Origin: Candidatus Sulfotelmatobacter sp.
GTDB lineage: Bacteria > Acidobacteriota > Terriglobia > Terriglobales > Acidobacteriaceae
Reading direction: 5' to 3'
Assembly (NCBI GenBank): GCA_036500765.1
Contig: DASYBM010000016.1
Location: 706,746-770,745, forward strand
DNA length: 64,000 nt
In this document: piece by piece, positions 1-9,641 of the stretch
How the letters are laid out: the number at the start of each line of letters is the position of its first letter
How positions within the stretch are numbered: the stretch's first letter is position 1
The notes under the pieces: model-generated
Database searches by the model: none
What the model saw: only the letters and a program-made list of their open reading frames with translations
What the model was told of the DNA's origin: nothing
Position numbers and translations under genes: made by a program

Positions 1-110
1 TGTGGGCGATTTCTGAAGGCCGCAAAGCCGCTGCCTCAGTAGATGCGTACTTGAAAGCGCAATCCATCCGCCCGGTCACGCCAGCTTCCGCCGCGCAACA
101 AATCGCCTGA
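1..110 (+). CDS. gltD: Glutamate synthase small subunit, C-terminal end (partial)
   Basis: Reading from base 3, 35 codons run to TGA at 108-110. The peptide begins WAISEGRKAAASVDAYL, which matches the conserved C-terminal end of the beta subunit of NADPH glutamate synthase and related NAD(P)/FAD oxidoreductases (consensus of the type VVWAIxEGRxAAxxVDxYL). That region closes the NADPH/FAD-binding half of the protein, which passes electrons to the glutamine-amidotransferase subunit. The gene's 5' part lies outside the window. Only the tail is visible, so a GltD-like paralogue such as a dihydropyrimidine dehydrogenase subunit cannot be excluded. Confidence 0.75.
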   Translation, partial: WAISEGRKAAASVDAYLKAQSIRPVTPASAAQQIA

Positions 111-219
111 TGATTTTGTCTTTCTTAGCGTTCTTTGCGGTTCAAGCTTTGATTTCCCCCGTCGCGATACCTATGCAGAACTTGAAAGCCGGGGCCGTGT
201 AAGATGCTGCTCAACCCGC

Positions 220-1428
220 ATGATCCAACTTTCCGACATCCAGGCCGCTCTCCACAGAATTCGCGCCGATATCCGCGTTTCGCCCTGCACGCACTCGGAG
301 ACATTTTCCGGCCTCACCGGCAATTCCATTTTCCTCAAGCTCGACAATCAGCAGCGCACCGGAGCGTTCAAAGAACGCGGCGCGCTGAACAAACTTCTCA
401 CTCTCAATCCGGATGAACGCTCCAGCGGCGTAATCGCGGCCTCCGCCGGCAATCACGCGCAAGGCGTCGCTTACCACGCGGGACGGCACAAAATAGCCGC
501 CCGCATCGTCATGCCGCTCCCCACACCTCTAACCAAAGTCTCGGCCACGCGCGCTTACGGAGCCGAAGTCGTTCTTCACGGCACAAACTACGACGAGGCC
601 TACGAGAAAGCCATTCACCTGAGCCAGCACGATGGCCTGACGCTCATTCATGCCTTCGACGATGATGCCGTCATCGCAGGGCAGGGAACGCTGGGGCTGG
701 AAATTCTCGAGCAGCATCCTGGGATCGAAGTAATCGTCGCGCCCATTGGCGGCGGAGGATTGATCGGCGGCATCGCCTGCGCCGTCAAAGAAACGAGTCC
801 CGCCGTGCAGATTTTCGGCGTGCAACCCGCGCGCATTCCTTCCATGAAAGCCGCCGTGGCCGAAGGCAAGCCCGTTACTCTGAACGCCGCCAAGACCATT
901 GCCGATGGAATCGCGGTACGCCGCGCCGGAGAGCGCACGCTCCCTCTGGTTCAACAGTATGTCGACGACATCGTGACGGTCGAAGAGGAAGAAATCGCGA
1001 ACGCAATTCTCCTGTTGCTGGAGCGCGAAAAAACTTTGGCGGAAGGCGCGGGAGCGGCCGCCATCGCCGCCCTGCTCAACCGCAAGCTGCCGCTCCAAGG
1101 AAAGAAAATCGCCGTCCTCGTCGGCGGCGGGAATATCGACGTCACATTGCTTTCGCGCATCATCGAGCGCGGTCTCGTGAAAGACGGCCGCCTCGTCCGT
1201 CTACGCGTTCACCTGCCCGACTATCCCGGCGCGCTGCACCGCCTCACCGGAATCCTCGCCGACCATCGCGCCAATATCGTCGAGACCGCCTATGATCGCG
1301 CCTACCACGGTGTCAATCTCGGCGACACCGCCATCGACATCACCATGGAAACCCGAGGCCCCGACCATATCGTCGAGCTTCTGGAGGCCCTGGTCGCCGC
1401 AGGCTACACCCACGAAAGAATTTTGTGA
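220..1428 (+). CDS. ilvA: Threonine dehydratase (threonine ammonia-lyase) with ACT domain
   Basis: A 402-residue PLP enzyme that deaminates L-threonine to 2-oxobutanoate, the first committed step toward isoleucine or a catabolic step. The PLP lysine is K51 in GAFKERGA, SAGNHAQG is at 75-82, and the phosphate-binding glycine loop GGGG is at 177-180. The last about 75 residues (from roughly 325) form a single ACT-like regulatory domain. The length fits the short threonine dehydratases rather than the 510-residue biosynthetic form with two ACT-like domains. ATG at 220 is the first good start and gives the full N-terminus. The gene stands alone on its strand and faces the FecR gene across a 31-bp gap. 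Confidence 0.92.
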   Translation: MIQLSDIQAALHRIRADIRVSPCTHSETFSGLTGNSIFLKLDNQQRTGAFKERGALNKLLTLNPDERSSGVIAASAGNHAQGVAYHAGRHKIAARIVMPLPTPLTKVSATRAYGAEVVLHGTNYDEAYEKAIHLSQHDGLTLIHAFDDDAVIAGQGTLGLEILEQHPGIEVIVAPIGGGGLIGGIACAVKETSPAVQIFGVQPARIPSMKAAVAEGKPVTLNAAKTIADGIAVRRAGERTLPLVQQYVDDIVTVEEEEIANAILLLLEREKTLAEGAGAAAIAALLNRKLPLQGKKIAVLVGGGNIDVTLLSRIIERGLVKDGRLVRLRVHLPDYPGALHRLTGILADHRANIVETAYDRAYHGVNLGDTAIDITMETRGPDHIVELLEALVAAGYTHERIL

Positions 1429-1459
1429 TCCAGCCCGAATAGTAATCCGAGACAGTCGG

Positions 1460-2194
1460 TCACGGAGCCGACGAACTAATAGGAGTTTTCGAGCTGCTAC
1501 CGCCGCACAGCAGGACGCAAAGTAGAACTCCTGTTCCCCCTGCCGCACCCGCCGCAATCCATTTGGTGTTTGGGCTGGCACCGGCGCCTTGCGGGCGCGG
1601 AGTCCCGCACAGTTCCGACTGATCGAAGCTCTTTTGCTCGGTCTCGTGAACCGTAGATCCGCTGGACGTTCCCGTCCCTGCAATCGGTTTCTTGTGGGCC
1701 GCTTCCTTGATTCCCGCGCGCTCCACATTCACGTTGCTCTTGCGCGCGGCCACCTGAATGTTTCCACTCAGATTCGCCACCTCATACTGCGTCCATTCCG
1801 TCAACACTGGTATTGCGGTCAGGCAATTTACTTTCACCTTAAAACTTTTCGAGGTTCCCACGGAAACGCTGCCATGATCCAATTCAAGAAGATTCGCTCC
1901 CAGTTGGGCGACGGTTTCTGGCTCAAGCAGAATAGTAGTTCCCTCCAGGCTCAGGTTCGCGGAAGCTCCAGCCTTAGTTTCGAGCAGGTCGCCGGGAAAC
2001 ACTGCGGAGGAGTCCCTGGCTTCGTAGCCGTTGACCCAGACGCTGCCCTGGGTGCGGAGAATTGACCCGCCCTTCTGAGGCTGCACAGGCGGAGCTAGAC
2101 CGTTCTTGTCCGTCCCACTCTGGCCCAAGACGGCCTGAGGGAGGACGAGCAGCATCGCCCAACACAGAAAACGACGTAAGATAGGAACATGCAT
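1460..2194 (-). CDS. FecR-like domain secreted/membrane-anchored protein
   Basis: I place the start at ATG 2194 rather than at longer in-frame starts because the protein then opens with a clean signal peptide (MHVPILRRFLCWAMLLVLP, then AVLGQSG). The 244-residue product has a FecR-like beta-rich core around residues 40-160 (GSVWVNGYEARDSSAVFPGD, then LLETKAGASANLSL) and a hydrophobic Gly/Cys-rich segment near the C-terminus (about 215-235) that could be a membrane anchor. FecR domains often sit in periplasmic sensors, but acidobacterial stand-alone versions have no assigned function. It is divergent from the DUF5666 gene and ends close to the convergent threonine dehydratase gene. Confidence 0.7.
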   Translation of the reverse strand: MHVPILRRFLCWAMLLVLPQAVLGQSGTDKNGLAPPVQPQKGGSILRTQGSVWVNGYEARDSSAVFPGDLLETKAGASANLSLEGTTILLEPETVAQLGANLLELDHGSVSVGTSKSFKVKVNCLTAIPVLTEWTQYEVANLSGNIQVAARKSNVNVERAGIKEAAHKKPIAGTGTSSGSTVHETEQKSFDQSELCGTPRPQGAGASPNTKWIAAGAAGGTGVLLCVLLCGGSSSKTPISSSAP

Positions 2195-2399
2195 GAAAGA
2201 CAAATATCCGCAAACTTGCCTGTCAAAATCGTATCTCCGCCCACCCCCCTCGTCTATTAGCACTCTGGATGCGTCAGAAGAAACGGTCTCCGAAAATGCC
2301 CGCCGGGAACGCCGCCCGCCATACTTGTTATGTTTGGGTAAAACTTTGTAAACCATAGGCTTCCGCGGCCTGCGGCAATGTAAATTATAGGTGGGGCGT

Positions 2400-3725
2400 A
2401 TGAGCGCAAAACTACGATTGACCGCAATAAGAACGATGGCGGGACGAACGATGGCAAGACGAACACTTGCAACCGTCGGATTCGCCGTCATGCTCGTGAC
2501 CGGAGCGCCGTTTCTTCCGGCATCTTTCGCAGCGACTTTTTCCCAGGCGCAGAATGCGGGCCAGGCCGCGGTGGCGAAGCGCATCGGAACCATCAAAGCG
2601 ATCAATGGAAACACAATCACGCTCGCAGCGGAAGCCGGTGCCGAGGTTGCAGTGACTGTGCAGCCCAACGCACGCATCCTGCGCATTGCCCCCGGGGAAA
2701 AGGACCTCAAGAATGCCACGCCCATTCAGTTGCAGGAGTTGCAGGTCGGCGATACGATTCGCGCCCGCGGCCATGCATCCGATGACGGCAAGACGCTAGC
2801 CGCCTTGGAGATCATCGTCATCACGCGCTCAACCGTGGCCGCCGTCGGTGAGCAAATCCGCCAGGACTGGCAAAAGCGTGGCATGGGCGGCCTCGTCTGC
2901 GCTCTGGATGAAAACACCGGCACAATAACCGTCGCGGCCTCTTGCCGCACCGGAACCAAGACCACCGTCGTCCACATCACAAAAAGTACCGTCATCCGGC
3001 GCTACGCTCCCGACTCCGTGAAATTTGAAGATGCCAAGCCCAGCACATTGCACGAAATTCACGTCGGAGACCAATTGCGCGCGCGCGGGACTCGCAGCTC
3101 CGATGGCGCCGAAATAACCGCCGACGAGATTGTCTCCGGCAAGTTCCCCTACATCGAGGGAACCGTCAAAAGTGTCGATGCAAGCACCGGCACACTCAGC
3201 GTTCAGGATGTGTTGAGCAAGAAAACCGTGGAGGTGAAAATTACGCCCGACTCGCAACTCCACAAGATACCGGCCGAAATGGCGCAGCGCTTTGCGATGA
3301 GAATCAAGAGCGCCCTTCCGCCGGGTATGCCGGGTGCGGCGAGTTCCTCCGCGCCAGCCGGCGGAACGCCGACCAGCGGTTCGTCAGCGCGCGGAAATGC
3401 GGGTGCTCCAGGCGTCGGAACTCCGGGCGCGGGCGCAGCAGGGATGGGCGGTGGTGCGCCGGGTGGCGTGCGCACCGGCGGAGCCATCGATTTCCAGCAA
3501 GTCCTGAGCCGACTTCCGTCTTCAACATTGACTGATCTCGACCTGAAAAAAGGAGACGCAGTAGTGATCCTCGCCACCGAAGGCTCGCCTTCGAGTCCCA
3601 ATACCGCGATTACGCTGCTCAGCGGGGTTGAGCCGATCCTTCAAGCTTCGCCCACCGCCGGCCAGGCGATGATGCTCGCTCCGTGGAGCTTAGGGGGCGC
3701 ACCTGGGGGCGACTCCGGCCCGTAG
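2400..3725 (+). CDS. Exported DUF5666-repeat protein
   Basis: A 441-residue protein with an N-terminal signal sequence (hydrophobic run about residues 24-45 ending near SFAAT). It carries at least two, probably three, DUF5666-like beta-barrel units. Each has a pattern like GTIKAINGNTITL followed by VGDTIRARG and a closing AxEI (about residues 60-140, 150-230 and 235-300). Between the second half and the C-terminus is a low-complexity Gly/Ala/Pro/Ser stretch (about 305-365), then a segment with LKKGDAVVILAT. The family is typically periplasmic and of unknown function. ATG 2400 was taken; a GTG nine bases upstream (2391) is an alternative. A TonB-dependent receptor gene follows 150 bp downstream on the same strand. 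Confidence 0.75.
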   Translation: MSAKLRLTAIRTMAGRTMARRTLATVGFAVMLVTGAPFLPASFAATFSQAQNAGQAAVAKRIGTIKAINGNTITLAAEAGAEVAVTVQPNARILRIAPGEKDLKNATPIQLQELQVGDTIRARGHASDDGKTLAALEIIVITRSTVAAVGEQIRQDWQKRGMGGLVCALDENTGTITVAASCRTGTKTTVVHITKSTVIRRYAPDSVKFEDAKPSTLHEIHVGDQLRARGTRSSDGAEITADEIVSGKFPYIEGTVKSVDASTGTLSVQDVLSKKTVEVKITPDSQLHKIPAEMAQRFAMRIKSALPPGMPGAASSSAPAGGTPTSGSSARGNAGAPGVGTPGAGAAGMGGGAPGGVRTGGAIDFQQVLSRLPSSTLTDLDLKKGDAVVILATEGSPSSPNTAITLLSGVEPILQASPTAGQAMMLAPWSLGGAPGGDSGP

Positions 3726-3877
3726 CTCTCTCAATGATTATTGCTTGAAGATTGTTGCTGAAGGTTATTGCTGAATTATTGTTTGGCCGCCGCTCCCGAA
3801 TGTTTGGCCACTCCCGAATTCATACGAAACAAAATTCAAATGAATCCAGACCTGTTCAGAAATCAGGAAAATTGCAA

Positions 3878-6800
3878 ATGAGATACCTGCGTTACCTCGT
3901 CATAACATCGTTATCGTTGCTGTCAGTAAGCGCATTGCTGGGTCAAGCTTCGGTCGCTCAAGCGGCGTCAGGCCAAACGTCGTCAGCTCAAACCGGCGCT
4001 GCAACCTCCGCCGGATCGCTCCGGGGCCTGGTGACCGATCCCTCGGGAGCCGCTATTTCTGCGGCCAATGTGATCATGACTCCTCCAAACGGATCTCCCG
4101 TCGTAGTGCAGAGCAATGCCCAGGGCATGTATGAATTCAAGTCCCTGCCGGCAGGAAAGTACACGCTCACGGTCGCCGCTCAAGGATTTACTCTCTACGA
4201 AAACGACAACGTCATAATCGGCAATCAGCCCCTGCGACTGAACGTATCGATGGCAATCGAAGTCGAGACCGAGAAAGTCCAGGTCTCCGACACGGCGCCG
4301 ACGGTTGACGTAAATCCCTCGAACAACGCCGGCGCGATCACGATCTCCGGTAAAGAACTCGAAGCGCTGCCCGACGATCCCGACGAATTGCTCTCCGATC
4401 TGCAAGCCCTCGCCGGGCCTTCGGCAGGTCCCAACGGCGGACAGATGTACATTGACGGCTTTACCGCCGGTCAACTGCCGCCCAAATCGTCAATCCGAGA
4501 AATTCGCATCAATCAGAATCCGTTCTCCTCCGAATACGATAAGTTGGGTTACGGCCGCATCGAAATCTTCACCAAGCCCGGCACCGATAAATATCACGGA
4601 GAGATTTTCGTTCTGGGCAACGATTCCGCCTTTAACTCGCCCAATCCATTCGCGGGTGCCGAGCCTCCTTACGATTCCGTTCAGTACAACGGAAACATCG
4701 GCGGACCGATCGGCAAGAAAGCGTCATTCTATTTCAACCTGCAACGCCGCAACATCAACGAATTGTCCGCCATCAACGCGGTCGTGCTTGATCCCACTTT
4801 CACCACTCCAGTTTCGTTGGTCGAGTCCATTTCCAGCCCGCGCCAGCGCACCAACCTCGGTCCGCGCTTCGACTGGGCGCTCAGCAAGAACAACACATTG
4901 ACGGCGCGCTACCAGTATTATCGCGACACTCAGAACAACGACTTGCCGGGCGTTACCAGCCTACCGACCCAGGCCTACTACTCCAAGGAAACCGAAGACA
5001 CGGTGCAGGTCAGCGATACACAGGTGATCGGCTCGAAAGTCATTAATGAGACGCGCTTCCAGTACAACCGCGACGTGACGATCCAGACCCCGCAGGATAC
5101 GAATCCAGCGGTGAGCGTGCTCGGCAACTTTACGGGCGGCGGCTTCGGCCAGGGCAACCTCAACGATGTGGAGAATAATTACGAAATCCAGAACTATACT
5201 TCGTTAATTCACGGCAATCACACCGTCAAGTTCGGGGCGCGCGTCCGCGCCACGCACGAACCAAATTTTTCCACCTCAGGGTTCAATGGCACTTTCACTT
5301 TTTCGTCGCTGAATACACCAGGGAATGAGCCTCCACCGAATGACAATCCGCCCTGCGCGCTAGGCGCGACTACGCCCTGTCCGATTTCTCTGGCTTATGC
5401 CGAGCGGCAATTGAACGGTGGGGGCGGGATTCCATATGCGACCCAGCTCTCCTACACAACGGGAAGCCCGAACATTGCCATCGATTACTACGACGTCGAA
5501 CCTTACGTCCAGGACGACTGGCGAATTCGCCCGAATATCACCCTCAGTGCCGGTCTGCGTTTCGAGAGCCAAAATTACATCCACGACCGCGGAGACTGGG
5601 CCCCGCGCCTGGGATTCGCCTGGGGCGTGGGCGGCCGCACCCTTCCACCCAAAGTGGTGATTCGGGGCGGCTACGGAATTTTCTACGATCGCTTCCAGAC
5701 CACGCCAATCTTGCAGGCCGAGCGCCTGAACGGAGTCACGCAGCAGCAGTTCATCATCGACAACCCCACCTGTTTCCCGGGGCTTGGTGTTGCGCTCACG
5801 AATTTCTCCAACTGCGGCCCAGTGAGTACTTCCAGTTCCAACATTTACCAGATCAGTCCTCGCTTGCATGCTCCCTACACTCTGCAAGGCGCGGTGAGTG
5901 TGGAACGCCAAGTCACGAAATCCGCAACCGTCGCGGCCACGTACTTAAACTCGCGGGGATTCGATCAGTTGGTCACCATCAACGCCAACGCTCCTTACCC
6001 TGGCACCCCTTGCGGGCAAGCCGGACTTCCCGCTTGCGCAGCGGTGAGCGGAGGCAACATCTACCGCTACGTTTCCGAAGGCAATTTCAAACAAAATCAG
6101 CTCATCGTGAACAGCAATATCCGCGTCGGAGCAAAGCTCCAGTTGTTCGGGTTCTATACCCTGAATTATGCCAACAGCGATACCGCTGGCGTTTCTAACT
6201 CCGGCTCTGCCAGCTTCGCGTCCAATTCCTACAACATCAGCCAGGACTATGGCCGCGGCGCTTTCGACATTCGGCATCGGGTATTCCTCGGCGGCAGTAT
6301 CGCCCTGCCCTACCTGATGCGCCTCAGTCCTTTCATGGTCATCAGTTCCGGCTCTCCTTTCAACATCACGTCCCCGATTGATCAGAACGGAGATCAGATC
6401 TACAACGACCGTCCCACGCTGGTTTCCACCGCAACCTGCCCCGCCGGAGCTGCGCCCTCGGGTTCCATCTACTGCACCCAGTTGGGAACCTTCGACGCCT
6501 CGGGCGCCACCGGAAGGCTTCTGCCCATAAACTACGGCACGGGCCCGAATCACTTTGTGATGAACCTGCGCTTTACGAAAACCTTCGGAATCGGGCCCAG
6601 GACTAAAGCCACAGGACCGCACCAACCGCAGGGTGGTTCTGGCGGCGGAGGTGGCGGCGGACGAGCCGGCGGTGGCCCGCGGGGCCCGCTTTTCGGCGGC
6701 GGAGGTGGCGGCTTTACCACTTCATCAAGTTCGGACCGGCGCTACAACGTCACTCTCGGCGTGAATGCCCGCAACGTTTTCAACAACGTCAACGCCTCGA

Positions 6801-6922
6801 ATCCTAACGGAGTTCTTGGTTCCCGGCTCTTTGACGTCTCCAATTCGCTGCAAGGCGGTCCGTTCTCGCAGGGCAATTCCGCCAATCGCCGCATCGAACT
6901 GCAAGCCACATTTGCCTTCTGA
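3878..6922 (+). CDS. TonB-dependent receptor with N-terminal carboxypeptidase-regulatory-like domain
   Basis: Outer-membrane receptor, 1014 residues from ATG 3878. The open frame continues 42 codons upstream, but that extension is unlike a signal peptide, and the chosen start has AGGAAA about 8 bases before it and gives a normal leader. After the leader comes a carboxypeptidase-D regulatory-like beta-sandwich (about residues 48-130: GLVTDPSGAAISAANV, then YEFKSLPAGKYTLTVAAQGF). A plug domain without an obvious TonB box and a long beta-barrel follow, ending in a terminal Phe (RRIELQATFAF). A Gly-rich insertion at about residues 915-950 interrupts the last strands. This architecture is the Oar-like receptor class greatly expanded in Acidobacteriota; the substrate cannot be read from the sequence. 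Confidence 0.9.
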   Translation: MRYLRYLVITSLSLLSVSALLGQASVAQAASGQTSSAQTGAATSAGSLRGLVTDPSGAAISAANVIMTPPNGSPVVVQSNAQGMYEFKSLPAGKYTLTVAAQGFTLYENDNVIIGNQPLRLNVSMAIEVETEKVQVSDTAPTVDVNPSNNAGAITISGKELEALPDDPDELLSDLQALAGPSAGPNGGQMYIDGFTAGQLPPKSSIREIRINQNPFSSEYDKLGYGRIEIFTKPGTDKYHGEIFVLGNDSAFNSPNPFAGAEPPYDSVQYNGNIGGPIGKKASFYFNLQRRNINELSAINAVVLDPTFTTPVSLVESISSPRQRTNLGPRFDWALSKNNTLTARYQYYRDTQNNDLPGVTSLPTQAYYSKETEDTVQVSDTQVIGSKVINETRFQYNRDVTIQTPQDTNPAVSVLGNFTGGGFGQGNLNDVENNYEIQNYTSLIHGNHTVKFGARVRATHEPNFSTSGFNGTFTFSSLNTPGNEPPPNDNPPCALGATTPCPISLAYAERQLNGGGGIPYATQLSYTTGSPNIAIDYYDVEPYVQDDWRIRPNITLSAGLRFESQNYIHDRGDWAPRLGFAWGVGGRTLPPKVVIRGGYGIFYDRFQTTPILQAERLNGVTQQQFIIDNPTCFPGLGVALTNFSNCGPVSTSSSNIYQISPRLHAPYTLQGAVSVERQVTKSATVAATYLNSRGFDQLVTINANAPYPGTPCGQAGLPACAAVSGGNIYRYVSEGNFKQNQLIVNSNIRVGAKLQLFGFYTLNYANSDTAGVSNSGSASFASNSYNISQDYGRGAFDIRHRVFLGGSIALPYLMRLSPFMVISSGSPFNITSPIDQNGDQIYNDRPTLVSTATCPAGAAPSGSIYCTQLGTFDASGATGRLLPINYGTGPNHFVMNLRFTKTFGIGPRTKATGPHQPQGGSGGGGGGGRAGGGPRGPLFGGGGGGFTTSSSSDRRYNVTLGVNARNVFNNVNASNPNGVLGSRLFDVSNSLQGGPFSQGNSANRRIELQATFAF

Positions 6923-7017
6923 TTGCGTTATAGAACAGGCGCACTCGGCTCGGTATATCGCGGACCGAAGGGTTCGCGATATGCTGAAATGAACGGACTG
7001 CGATCCACAAGCGTGGG

Positions 7018-8019
7018 GTGCCAAAAACCCGATTGCGCTCTCTTCCCAAGGCTGACGGAGCAAAGGCGAACGGAAACCCGGCCGGCGAACGTTCGGCCAA
7101 GTCCGTCCCGCTCAGCCCCAACGCAACTGAACTATCTGCAAACGAACTGGTAGCGCGCAAGTCCCGCACCACCCGCCGAAAATTTCTCGGCCTCGCCGCG
7201 GCCGCAGGCGTTGCCGCACTTGCCCTCGACACCACCTTGCTCGCGCCAAATCTGGTTCGCGTCGTCCGCCGCGAGATTGCCCTCCGCCGCTGGCCCTCCC
7301 GGCTGGATGGCTTTAGCATCGCCCTGCTCAGCGATTTCCATTACGATCCTCACTTCTCGGTGCATCCGATTCATTCCGCAATCGGCTTGGTCAACGATCT
7401 GCATCCCGAACTGATCGTTTTCACTGGAGACTTCGTTACTTCTCCTTGGGTCGGCGACCCCACCGAAGCCGCGGCTGCGGCCGAGCCCTGCGCTCAACTG
7501 CTGCGGCAAATGCGCGCGCCTCACGGCCCCTGGGCGGTGCTGGGAAATCACGACGCCTTTACCGATCCCGATCGCGTGACCGCTGCGCTTCACGGCGCGG
7601 GAATTCCAGTGTTATCCAATCAATCGGTCGCTATTGAACACGACGGAGCGCGCTTCTGGCTCGCTGGCATCGACGATGTGCTGGGCGGCACCGCCGACCT
7701 CAACTCCACTCTGCATGACATTCCTGCCGATGATGCCACGGTGTTGCTCGCGCACGAGCCCGACTATGCCGACCGAGTGGCGCGACATCCCGTCGATCTC
7801 CAACTCTCCGGTCACTCCCATGGAGGTCAGGTGCGCATCCCGTTTGTCCGGCCCATTTACTTGCCGGACTTGGGAAGAAAGTACATTTGGGGTCTGTACA
7901 ACGTGCGCGGGCTCACTCTCTACACCAATCCCGGACTGGGCACAGTCGGCGTTCCAGTTCGCATGAACTGCCCCCCCGAAATTACGCTACTCACGCTGCG
8001 CCGTGCCGCGAGTCGCTAG
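7018..8019 (+). CDS. Tat-exported metallophosphoesterase (YkuE/LpxG-like)
   Basis: A 333-residue protein of the calcineurin-like phosphoesterase family. A twin-arginine signal RTTRRKFLGLAAAAG sits unusually far in, at about residues 50-64. The dinuclear-metal motifs are all present: SDFHYD (D106, H108), TGDF (D138), GNHDAF (176-181) and GHSHGG (about 265-270). Such enzymes act on phosphoester or diphosphate bonds in the periplasm or at the membrane; lipid A precursor and phospholipid substrates are known in relatives. The only upstream start in frame is GTG 7018, which leaves about 48 residues before the Tat motif, so the true start is uncertain. No operon partner is obvious. Confidence 0.85.
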   Translation: MPKTRLRSLPKADGAKANGNPAGERSAKSVPLSPNATELSANELVARKSRTTRRKFLGLAAAAGVAALALDTTLLAPNLVRVVRREIALRRWPSRLDGFSIALLSDFHYDPHFSVHPIHSAIGLVNDLHPELIVFTGDFVTSPWVGDPTEAAAAAEPCAQLLRQMRAPHGPWAVLGNHDAFTDPDRVTAALHGAGIPVLSNQSVAIEHDGARFWLAGIDDVLGGTADLNSTLHDIPADDATVLLAHEPDYADRVARHPVDLQLSGHSHGGQVRIPFVRPIYLPDLGRKYIWGLYNVRGLTLYTNPGLGTVGVPVRMNCPPEITLLTLRRAASR

Positions 8020-8297
8020 GCTCGACCTGGGCAGGCGTCCTCTTGGACTTCGCGACCTTTGCGCGGAGCGCGCAAAGTCGGACACTTCCAGCCCGCACTT
8101 CAAACTGCCGTTCCTTGCTGCAACAAATTTTCATTACTGTGCAAGAGTTTGCCGATCAAGAGTTTTTTCACAGGCAGATTGAAAATTTGCGCTTTAAGAT
8201 TCCTGCCAGATGGGGTAACTTCGTGGGGCTTTTGAAGTCTGGGCCGCGTACCACCGTTCGATTTACACAAACTTGTTTGGAGTACCAAGGAGAAACC

Positions 8298-8828
8298 ATG
8301 ACGAAGATAACAAAGCTGGCCCTTTGCGTTGCTCTCACCATGTTATTGGTCGGAGCGTACTTCGTGGTGTCCGCCGCTGGAACTCACGAAGCAGGCCCTC
8401 CCCGCAACATCTCAAACTTGCACTTTCCGCCACCAACCAACGAGATCAACAGGACTAACTTCATCACGACCGCCACGCCGTATGCCGTTCTCGCCGCCGG
8501 CTTCAACGTAGAAGACGGTGGAGCGACCTTCAGTTGCCCGAGCAGCGTCTATAACACCTGCACTCTGCTGGTGAATTCGTTCGCCACCAGTTCCGGCGGC
8601 GGCCTTGCCGACGACGACCGCGCACTCTGCCTGGTTGTGGATGGAGCGATTGCGGGCGCTTGCGCCTACAATGGATACGACGCAGCCGACGGCTCCTACT
8701 CTGCCATCAGCTCTATCAACAACGTTGTGGTAACTCCCGGAACTCACACCGCCTACATGTCGTTCTACACCACTTACGGAACGACGATGTACACCTACAC
8801 CAACCTCTACAGTATCTACAAACCGTAG
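8298..8828 (+). CDS. Small exported protein of unknown function
   Basis: ATG 8298 is preceded by AAGGAG at 8287-8292, a strong ribosome-binding site, so the long upstream open frame is not used. The 176-residue product begins with a signal peptide (MTKITKLALCVALTMLLVGAYFV is the hydrophobic part, cleavage probably after VSAAG). The mature part is rich in Thr, Ser, Ala and Tyr, contains four Cys, and reads as an all-beta extracellular protein. I do not recognise a family. The base run before the gene (about 8020-8280) has a broken, non-coding character. Confidence 0.75.
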   Translation: MTKITKLALCVALTMLLVGAYFVVSAAGTHEAGPPRNISNLHFPPPTNEINRTNFITTATPYAVLAAGFNVEDGGATFSCPSSVYNTCTLLVNSFATSSGGGLADDDRALCLVVDGAIAGACAYNGYDAADGSYSAISSINNVVVTPGTHTAYMSFYTTYGTTMYTYTNLYSIYKP

Positions 8829-9137
8829 GCTCTCCGGCCGACTCGAATTTGGGGGCGAAGCGTCAGCTTCGCCTCCCTTCGCTTATTGAAGAAAGTCCAT
8901 TCTTGATATGCGCACTACTTCGACGACAGCATTCTTCGCCAGTATGCAATCTCTTGCACCCGCATCTGCATCGACTTCCGGCGCCTACTCGTAACCCATG
9001 TGCTGACAATGAGATACGAATTCGATAGTGTGGGCCTGCGTTTGCCTCCCCAGCAGCAGCGGTTTAAGCTCGTTCCGGCTCAACTGTCGGCACTCCATAG
9101 CCGCGAGCCATAAGTCGAAAGGAAACCACGAGACTCT
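8829..9137. other. Intergenic stretch with one short hairpin
   Basis: About 309 bases between the exported protein and the TonB-like gene. The only structure I see is a perfect 7-bp inverted repeat at 8854-8873 (GGCGAAG / CTTCGCC, loop CGTCAG). It lies 26 bases after the preceding stop codon and could end transcription or be a remnant of an extragenic palindrome; it lacks a clear T-run. No convincing open frame, promoter or RNA gene was seen. Confidence 0.45.
8854..8873 (+). terminator. Hairpin downstream of the exported protein gene
   Basis: Seven-base-pair stem GGCGAAG/CTTCGCC with a six-base loop, just after the stop codon at 8828. No T-run of note follows, so it is only a weak candidate for a Rho-independent terminator. 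Confidence 0.3.
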
Positions 9138-9578
9138 ATGCATCGTCGCAACTGGCCTGCGATTCTGATCTGTGCCATCCCGGTGTTTGCGTTCGCTGCG
9201 AGCGCACCCGCCCCCCGCCCGCAGTCGGCAACCCTCGAGCAGCGTGAAAATCGGCTCTCGGGAACTCTGGCCCGCGCTGCGCAGTTTGTCGATGTAGCTC
9301 ATGTCAGCTCCCGCCCTTCTTGCGAAGACGTTGAGCCGCCCGAGGCCCTCGCCACTCCCGATCCCCTTTTTCCTCCCGCTACCAAAGGCCACAAAGTCAC
9401 AGTCAGCTTTATCATCGGAACCGACGGCCGCGTTCATAGCCCACTGATTCTCGAGAGTGCCGGCCTCACCGGCGATCGTCACGTGCTCCAGACCGTGCGC
9501 ACCTGGAGATATCGTCCGGCAACCTGCAACGGCGTTCCCACCGAGATCGAAGGCAAGATCCAGTTCTCCAGCCGATAG
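9138..9578 (+). CDS. Small TonB C-terminal-domain protein
   Basis: A 146-residue exported protein: signal peptide MHRRNWPAILICAIPVFAF, then about 50 residues of linker, then a TonB C-terminal-like fold (about 80-143: VTVSFIIGTDGRVHSPLIL, QTVRTWRYRPATCNG). The usual cytoplasm-to-periplasm Pro-rich spacer of classical TonB is missing and no permanent membrane anchor is visible, so it is unlikely to be an energy transducer in the ordinary sense. Acidobacteriota encode many of these short TonB_C proteins, and their role is not established. The zinc-ribbon gene follows 63 bp downstream. Confidence 0.8.
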   Translation: MHRRNWPAILICAIPVFAFAASAPAPRPQSATLEQRENRLSGTLARAAQFVDVAHVSSRPSCEDVEPPEALATPDPLFPPATKGHKVTVSFIIGTDGRVHSPLILESAGLTGDRHVLQTVRTWRYRPATCNGVPTEIEGKIQFSSR

Positions 9579-9641
9579 CAGTCCAATCGCACGAGCCCCA
9601 TAGCACGAGTCCCGCCCGCTGGACTAGAATGAGCCGGCGGA